Shown piece by piece: positions 16,235 to 19,180 of a stretch of DNA of 19,180 bases. Within the stretch, counting starts at the first letter, position 1, and every line of letters starts with the position of its first letter. The notes beneath the pieces are model-generated. The model was not told where the DNA came from and searched no databases. It worked only from the letters and a program-made list of their open reading frames with translations. Origin of the DNA: Fidelibacterota bacterium (GTDB lineage Bacteria; Marinisomatota; Marinisomatia; Marinisomatales; TCS56); NCBI GenBank assembly GCA_030634675.1, contig DAOWAH010000008.1, positions 1 through 19,180 of the forward strand. The letters are read 5' to 3'. The position numbers and the translations under genes are program-made.

Positions 16235-17026
16235 TTATCCTCCGCTGGTAACCGGAATTTTTAGTGACCGGAAGGGTTCCCCCATTCGTTCAATTGTCTT
16301 CGTTGACTGAGTTCGCATTTTCGTGAGTTTATTGGGGAGGTTGAATTTATGAAATTTATCCCTGGCCAACAGATTGAAGGGTAACAAAGTAACGCTGAAT
16401 TCACCATCCAGAGATTTAACATGACCGGCAATTGCCGTGAGATTATCCTTTGTAGCGGTAATCCCGGGTATCAACGGTACTCGTATCTGAAGCTGTTCTC
16501 CATTTTTTACCAACCAGGTCAGGTTATTTAGAATTTTAGTATTGGACACCCCGGTATGCTGCTGGTGCAAATTATCATCCATAATTTTCAGATCATATAA
16601 ATACAGATCAACCAAACCGGCCAGCCGCTTAAAATTTTCAAGTTTGGTAAATCCGCTGGTATCGACTACAGTCGAAATATTTTCCTGCCGGCAGGAGGTC
16701 AGTAATTCAAATAAAAATTCAGGCTGAGCTAACGGTTCGCCGCCGGAAATTGTGATTCCGCCTCCCGATTCATCGTAAAATATCCGGTCCTTCCCCACCT
16801 CTGTCATTAGCTCGGCTACGGTGACCATTCGCCCCACCACCTCGGGTTCGCAATTCTTAATGCGCCGGTTGATTTTAAGCTTTTCGATCTCCGGGTGGTA
16901 GCCTTCCGGGTTATGACACCACCAGCAATTGAGTGGACAGCCCTTGAAAAATACCGTGGTCCGGATTCCCGGTCCATCGTGCAGGGCAAAATGTTTGATG
17001 TCGAATATTATACCGGAAGCGATCAT
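16235..17026 (-). CDS. Glycyl radical enzyme activase (radical SAM), short form
   Basis: This radical SAM enzyme uses a [4Fe-4S] cluster and S-adenosylmethionine to install the glycyl radical on its partner, here the HypD-type enzyme 5 nt downstream. The 263-residue chain has the cluster motif CxxxCxxC as Cys30, Cys34, Cys37 (FKGCPLNCWWCHNPEG), the SAM-binding SGGEP (94-98), and a DLYLYDLKIMD strand. Many activases of this group carry an inserted ferredoxin-like segment with two further cysteine clusters after the first motif. Here residues 38-68 form a shortened insert with one cysteine (Cys59), so those clusters are gone. The ATG is preceded by AAAAGGAA. Activase first, enzyme second is the operon order. 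Confidence 0.9.
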   Translation of the reverse strand: MIASGIIFDIKHFALHDGPGIRTTVFFKGCPLNCWWCHNPEGYHPEIEKLKINRRIKNCEPEVVGRMVTVAELMTEVGKDRIFYDESGGGITISGGEPLAQPEFLFELLTSCRQENISTVVDTSGFTKLENFKRLAGLVDLYLYDLKIMDDNLHQQHTGVSNTKILNNLTWLVKNGEQLQIRVPLIPGITATKDNLTAIAGHVKSLDGEFSVTLLPFNLLARDKFHKFNLPNKLTKMRTQSTKTIERMGEPFRSLKIPVTSGG

Positions 17027-17090
17027 TAAATTCCTTTTTATGTTTATCTATAATTTCCAACCCGGTCTGCGGGAGTGAATATATAGAAAA

Positions 17091-17204
17091 ATGGAACATG
17101 TTATAAACTACACAATTGATTTAAAATCAATCAAAGAATTCCATCAACACTATCCAGGATTTGTCATACCTGTAGCATTAGTTTTAAGTCCTAGTCAGGA
17201 ATAA
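17091..17204 (+). pseudogene. Short relic ORF, 37 codons
   Basis: The plus-strand frame from ATG 17091 to TAA 17202-17204 reads MEHVINYTIDLKSIKEF, then HQHYPGFVIPVALVL and PSQE. It has normal protein composition and codon use but no ribosome site, and the frame stays open a few codons upstream. The pattern is faintly like the N-terminal part of DUF2075-type helicases ('..DYALDLK.FHE.....IVPILV'), a weak recollection only. It is probably a leftover fragment. The rest of 17027-17466 holds short inverted repeats and an attC-like site. Confidence 0.3.
17115..17131. repeat. Perfect palindrome upstream of the activase-hypD operon
   Basis: ATTGATTT-A-AAATCAAT is a perfect 8-bp inverted repeat about 90 nt upstream of the activase start. 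Position and symmetry fit an operator, but it also lies inside the short relic reading frame, so it may be chance in AT-rich DNA. Confidence 0.35.
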
Positions 17205-17291
17205 ATTTTGGTTGCAATTCGTTTGGTCTATGCATAATCTCCGCCATATTTGGATGGGATTCCATAATATCATATGATTGATCTAATATAT

Positions 17292-17314
17292 GGAATATTG
17301 TTAATAAATATTCC
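17292..17314. repeat. Inverted repeat GGAATATT/AATATTCC
   Basis: Eight-base arms GGAATATT and AATATTCC flank a 7-nt spacer GTTAATA. It lies just left of the attC-like hairpin, whose right arm also contains AATATTCC. It may be part of the recombination-site neighbourhood or an operator; no function is assigned. Confidence 0.35.
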
Positions 17315-17328
17315 GTGTTTAAATAAGG

Positions 17329-17438
17329 ATATAACAATAAGTGGAAATATTTTCCAGCCTATCTTGCCACGGCTGACGTATAGTCAGTCGGGAAGGGTGA
17401 TATGAGTCAAAATATTCCACATATTGACAATGTTAGGT
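17329..17438 (+). other. attC-like recombination site upstream of the cassette
   Basis: The left half has an inverse-core-like ATATAAC (17329-17335), then AATAAGTGGAAATATTTT (17336-17353). The right half is AAAATATTCCACATATTG (17409-17426), a 5-nt spacer and the core GTTAGGT (17432-17438, consensus GTTRRRY). The arms pair over about 16 bp with one mismatch (A340/A421) and one extrahelical base (A347) on the left arm. Asymmetric imperfect arms of this kind are what integrases recognise in attC. The ~55-nt centre holds a small hairpin CTGAC/GTCAG (17373-17387). Spacer lengths are uneven (0 and 5 nt), and the left core departs from RYYYAAC at one base. It is the junction into which the DUF4345 cassette appears inserted. 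Confidence 0.5.
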
Positions 17439-17952
17439 GCTTAATAACTTTCCAAGGGAGGAATATATGAATGTTCGTCAAGTATTTCTTTTGATTACAG
17501 CAATAGGTTTATTTCCTATAGCTTTGTCTTATGGGCTAGTACCGCAAAAGAGCCTGAGATATCTATTTGATATATCTGTCTCAGACACAAACACTATTCA
17601 TATATTTCGAGCAGTAATGTGTCTGTATTTTGCTCTTATATTGTTCTGGATTATTGGAGTGTTTAAAGATCAATTAAGACAAGCAGCTTTATACAGTCTT
17701 ATCGTATTTATGCTTGGCTTAGCTGCAGGCAGAATTTTGAGTATTATAATCGATGGTATACCTCATTGGATATTGATCGTATACTTAATATTAGAAATAA
17801 GTTTTGGTACATTAGGCATTCTGTTAGTAAAAAAATCAGATTAGATATTATATTTTCTCCAAGTAATGTAGCACCTAACAACCACTGCACCGGACGCTTT
17901 TGGATATTAGAAATTGAAAAATGGAAATTGGAAATTGAACAGCGCCGGTGAG
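17433..17952 (+). mobile_element. Integron gene cassette carrying a DUF4345 gene
   Basis: The boundaries are set by the core sites GTTAGGT (17432) and GTTAGAC (17952), each cleaved after G. TGTTAGGTGCT at the start (17431-17441) is exactly complementary to AGCACCTAACA at the inverse core near the end (17870-17880). That is expected because excision joins both into one attC hairpin. The 520-nt unit holds one gene in the usual orientation, starting 34 nt after the core and ending 26 nt before the attC. No integrase gene is in the window. Confidence 0.65.
17467..17844 (+). CDS. Small membrane protein, DUF4345 family, cassette gene
   Basis: This is a 125-residue protein with about four membrane helices: residues ~5-24 (VFLLITAIGLFPIALSYGL), ~46-67, ~73-95 and ~98-120 (ILIVYLILEISFGTLGILLV). 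The pattern 'FRA.M.LYFAL...' then 'AALYSLIVFMLGLAAGRILSIIIDG' is that of DUF4345, a family of unknown function. The ATG at 17467 is chosen because GGGAGG lies just upstream; ten extra residues in the longer frame would start before that site. It is the only gene of the integron cassette and has no cassette-internal promoter that I can identify. The location implies lateral acquisition. No function is proposed. Confidence 0.8.
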   Translation: MNVRQVFLLITAIGLFPIALSYGLVPQKSLRYLFDISVSDTNTIHIFRAVMCLYFALILFWIIGVFKDQLRQAALYSLIVFMLGLAAGRILSIIIDGIPHWILIVYLILEISFGTLGILLVKKSD

Positions 17953-17960
17953 TTAGACCG
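17871..17960 (+). other. attC site of the DUF4345 cassette
   Basis: The inverse core GCACCTAAC (17871-17879; ACCTAAC fits RYYYAAC) is followed by AACCACTG and the arm CACCGGACGCT (17888-17898). After a 42-nt AT-rich loop, the second arm AGCGCCGGTG (17941-17950) and core GTTAGAC (17952-17958) follow. The arms pair over 10 bp with one extrahelical A (17894), and CTAAC pairs with GTTAG. The left half closely resembles known attC sequences (TAAC, spacer, TGCASCGGACGC type). The right spacer is only 1 nt against 8 on the left, which is atypical. The loop carries three copies of GAAATTG (17910, 17924, 17931). Confidence 0.7.
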
Positions 17961-18038
17961 TTAGATTACCCGGCCTCCTACTATTTTCCCAGGCAAATAT
18001 CCTTTGAGCAGAGTTTTATTCCAGTAGAAGGAGGATAG

Positions 18039-18224
18039 ATGGAAAAAGTGCAGTTTAACCAGTTAAGCAAATTCTTGTGGCAAGTAATTTCAGAGTGCAA
18101 TAAATCGGATTGTAATTTTTATAGATCAGACCAAGTATCCACATCGGTCAATTCATCCAAAAACATAATATTTTGCGACGGTAAACCGGCTTTAAATTGC
18201 CGTAATGTAGCTTCAGCACTATAG
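18039..18224 (+). CDS. Doubtful small ORF with strong ribosome site
   Basis: An AAGGAGG lies 5 nt before the ATG of this 61-codon frame, near the start of the segment that follows the attC, where a cassette gene would be expected. Residues 1-27 (MEKVQFNQLSKFLWQVISEC...) look protein-like, but the second half runs antisense to the better-looking minus-strand relic at 18119-18352. The Shine-Dalgarno-like bases also form the right arm of an inverted repeat with CCTCCT (17974-17979). It is either a truncated cassette gene or an accident. Confidence 0.2.
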   Translation: MEKVQFNQLSKFLWQVISECNKSDCNFYRSDQVSTSVNSSKNIIFCDGKPALNCRNVASAL

Positions 18225-18352
18225 GTCACATTAGTCCAGGCTCGCCTTGTATTGGGGTAGCCGAAGACGGTAGCAATATTGGGGCTTTAGGAATTGGGTG
18301 CGATTAAATGAATTGGTATTCCATCTACCCAGAAATAGCTACCAGCTCTATT
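18119..18352 (-). pseudogene. Decayed minus-strand gene, C-terminal end
   Basis: The frame reads NRAGSYFWVDGIPIHLIAP, an in-frame TAA (18287-18289), then SPNIATVFGYPNTRRAW, TNVTYSAEATLRQFKAG and LPSQNIMFLDELTDV to a final TAA (18119-18121). Composition is strongly protein-like on both sides of the internal stop, and no start codon is found, so this is the broken end of a gene. I do not recognise the family. It lies between the attC and the lipoprotein gene, on the opposite strand to both. The rest of the 17845-18501 gap has only the attC and inverted repeats. Confidence 0.45.
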
Positions 18353-18371
18353 TTAAGGTATAATCCGACAA

Positions 18372-18416
18372 TTATAAACACAACTAGACAAAAATGTTAC
18401 AATCAGTTGTTTATAA
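18372..18416. repeat. Imperfect inverted repeat upstream of the lipoprotein gene
   Basis: TTATAAACACAACT (18372-18385) and AGTTGTTTATAA (18405-18416) pair over 12 bp with a 2-nt bulge and a 19-nt loop. It lies ~85 nt before the lipoprotein start. It could be an operator, a bidirectional weak terminator or the worn end of a mobile element; it has no good GTTRRRY core, so I do not call it attC. Confidence 0.4.
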
Positions 18417-18501
18417 GCTGGTATACAGGGTAATTTGGATTTGTCTTAAAAAGGATGGTTATTAAGATAATAGGTCGATTCAATCAAGTGGGGCTAGTTT
18501 T

Positions 18502-19180
18502 ATGGTAATAAAAATATTATTTATAATTTGTACGCTATTCCTTATTAGTTGTGATAACGAGTCTGATCCAAAAATAGAAATTCTGCAACCACTTAATAAA
18601 AGTTATGTGGCCGGTGTTGTTGATTTAGTCTGTAAAGTGACCAACGAACCAAGACAATTCCAAGTTACTTTCTATATTAGCGATGCGAATAGATATCCTG
18701 CATATGATAAGAAAATTGTCGCTGCATATAATGATGAGCTGTACCGGGCAAGTTGGGATACATGGTCATTGGAGCAGGGCACATCGGTTATTATACGGGC
18801 AGAGATAAAACACTTGAGTAAAATATATTTATATGATGAAATAACAGTAACTGTTGATCATTCAGTGAATTTTCCAGATGTGATCACCATTAATACAGTA
18901 GAAGCAAACTTGTGCGAATTAACAATTGCCTGGTCTCAATCCACCATATCAAATTTCAGTCACTATACAATTTATACAACCGGCGATCTAGAGGGAGAAA
19001 AATATTCTTTAGCAGTTATCGACGAGATGGAAGTAACTGAAATAGTAATAAGTCAATTTGATTATTCACAAACCCGGTGGGTCTGGCTTAGCGTATGTAA
19101 CAGTCATGGATTTGAAACGTTCAGTGATTCTGTTCATTTACTCGATAAATTGCCAGCACCTGACCCACTTTACATTCCCG
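18502..19180 (+). CDS. Predicted lipoprotein with possible fibronectin-like domain (3' end cut by window)
   Basis: The open frame runs from ATG 18502 through the window end (226 codons seen). The start encodes MVIKILFIICTLFLISC followed by DN, a lipoprotein signal with lipobox LISC and Cys17 as the acyl-acceptor residue. Residues ~25-115 (KIEILQPLNKSYVAGVVDLV...) look like an Ig-like beta sandwich. Residues ~130-220 (VEANLCELTIAWSQSTISN...HYTIYTT) have the 'sLtisWs.s...f..Y.iY' pattern of fibronectin type III-like domains. No strong ribosome site is seen. It is probably a cell-surface lipoprotein of unknown role. Whether it belongs to the next integron cassette cannot be decided, because no further attC is found before the end. 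Confidence 0.75.
   Translation, partial: MVIKILFIICTLFLISCDNESDPKIEILQPLNKSYVAGVVDLVCKVTNEPRQFQVTFYISDANRYPAYDKKIVAAYNDELYRASWDTWSLEQGTSVIIRAEIKHLSKIYLYDEITVTVDHSVNFPDVITINTVEANLCELTIAWSQSTISNFSHYTIYTTGDLEGEKYSLAVIDEMEVTEIVISQFDYSQTRWVWLSVCNSHGFETFSDSVHLLDKLPAPDPLYIP

Noticed and set aside
17099..17106. TGTTATA at 17099 as the start core of a further, gene-less cassette ending at the 17329-17438 site (7-nt match to TATAACA at 17330).
   Set aside because: The match is short in AT-rich DNA, GTTATAA does not fit GTTRRRY well, and it lies inside the protein-like relic at 17091-17204.
17821..18040. CRISPR-like repetition from the three GAAATTG copies at 17910-17937.
   Set aside because: The units are 7 nt, unevenly spaced and lie inside the attC loop.
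18372..18416. Inverted repeat considered as a third attC.
   Set aside because: The arms lack an RYYYAAC/GTTRRRY pair and the loop is only 19 nt; kept as a plain repeat.

Overview
The window looks like chromosomal DNA of a Gram-negative-type bacterium in the FCB assemblage, for example Calditrichota, KSB1, Marinimicrobia or relatives. This is inferred, not proven. The grounds are a secreted GWxTD-domain protein, a secreted beta-propeller, a stub with a type IX-like C-terminal sorting tail, and heptose kinase HldE/RfaE (outer-membrane sugar synthesis), all in AT-rich DNA. No rRNA, tRNA, CRISPR array, insertion sequence or integrase is visible.

Layout. From 1 to 17026 all intact genes lie on the minus strand. 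In transcription order, the right-hand block is a glycyl-radical activase and a hydroxyproline-dehydratase-type glycyl radical enzyme (17026-13866). Next come a NYN/YacP RNase-like gene, smpB and tyrS (13117-10898). A long, tight run follows: trxA, trxB, an orphan ABC ATPase, an acetoin-utilization/HDAC-type deacetylase, a double-PspC membrane protein, hldE, a secreted propeller, a GWxTD protein, a degenerate isopropylmalate-dehydrogenase homologue, an RNase H-like protein and a decayed sugar-1-phosphate nucleotidyltransferase (10541-1129). Several junctions overlap by 4 nt, so this run probably behaves as one operon. The mreB gene (938-1, cut by the window edge) follows it.

The right end, from 17027, is different. 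Gene strand flips to plus, gene density falls, and there are broken gene pieces plus an integron-like gene cassette. A DUF4345-type membrane protein gene (17467-17844) sits between a GTTAGGT core site at 17432 and an imperfect hairpin with attC architecture at 17871-17960. The inverse core of that hairpin is exactly complementary to the cassette start (11 of 11 nt), which is the signature left by cassette integration. A second attC-like hairpin lies just upstream (17329-17438). With no integrase in view, this is best read as a CALIN (cluster of attC sites lacking an integrase) or the interior of an array. Beyond it lie a decayed minus-strand gene and a lipoprotein gene cut by the window end.

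How the genes work together. trxA/trxB form a complete thioredoxin system. smpB and tyrS serve translation and ribosome rescue, next to a possible RNase. hldE, the nucleotidyltransferase remnant and mreB point to envelope and cell-shape functions. The activase and glycyl radical enzyme form a self-contained anaerobic module that is visibly more GC-rich than the envelope genes and flanked by gene remnants. Points for a second look are the integron cassette, the IPMDH-fold protein lacking its catalytic residues, the ABC ATPase with degenerate catalytic motifs, and the several frameshifted remnants between intact genes.
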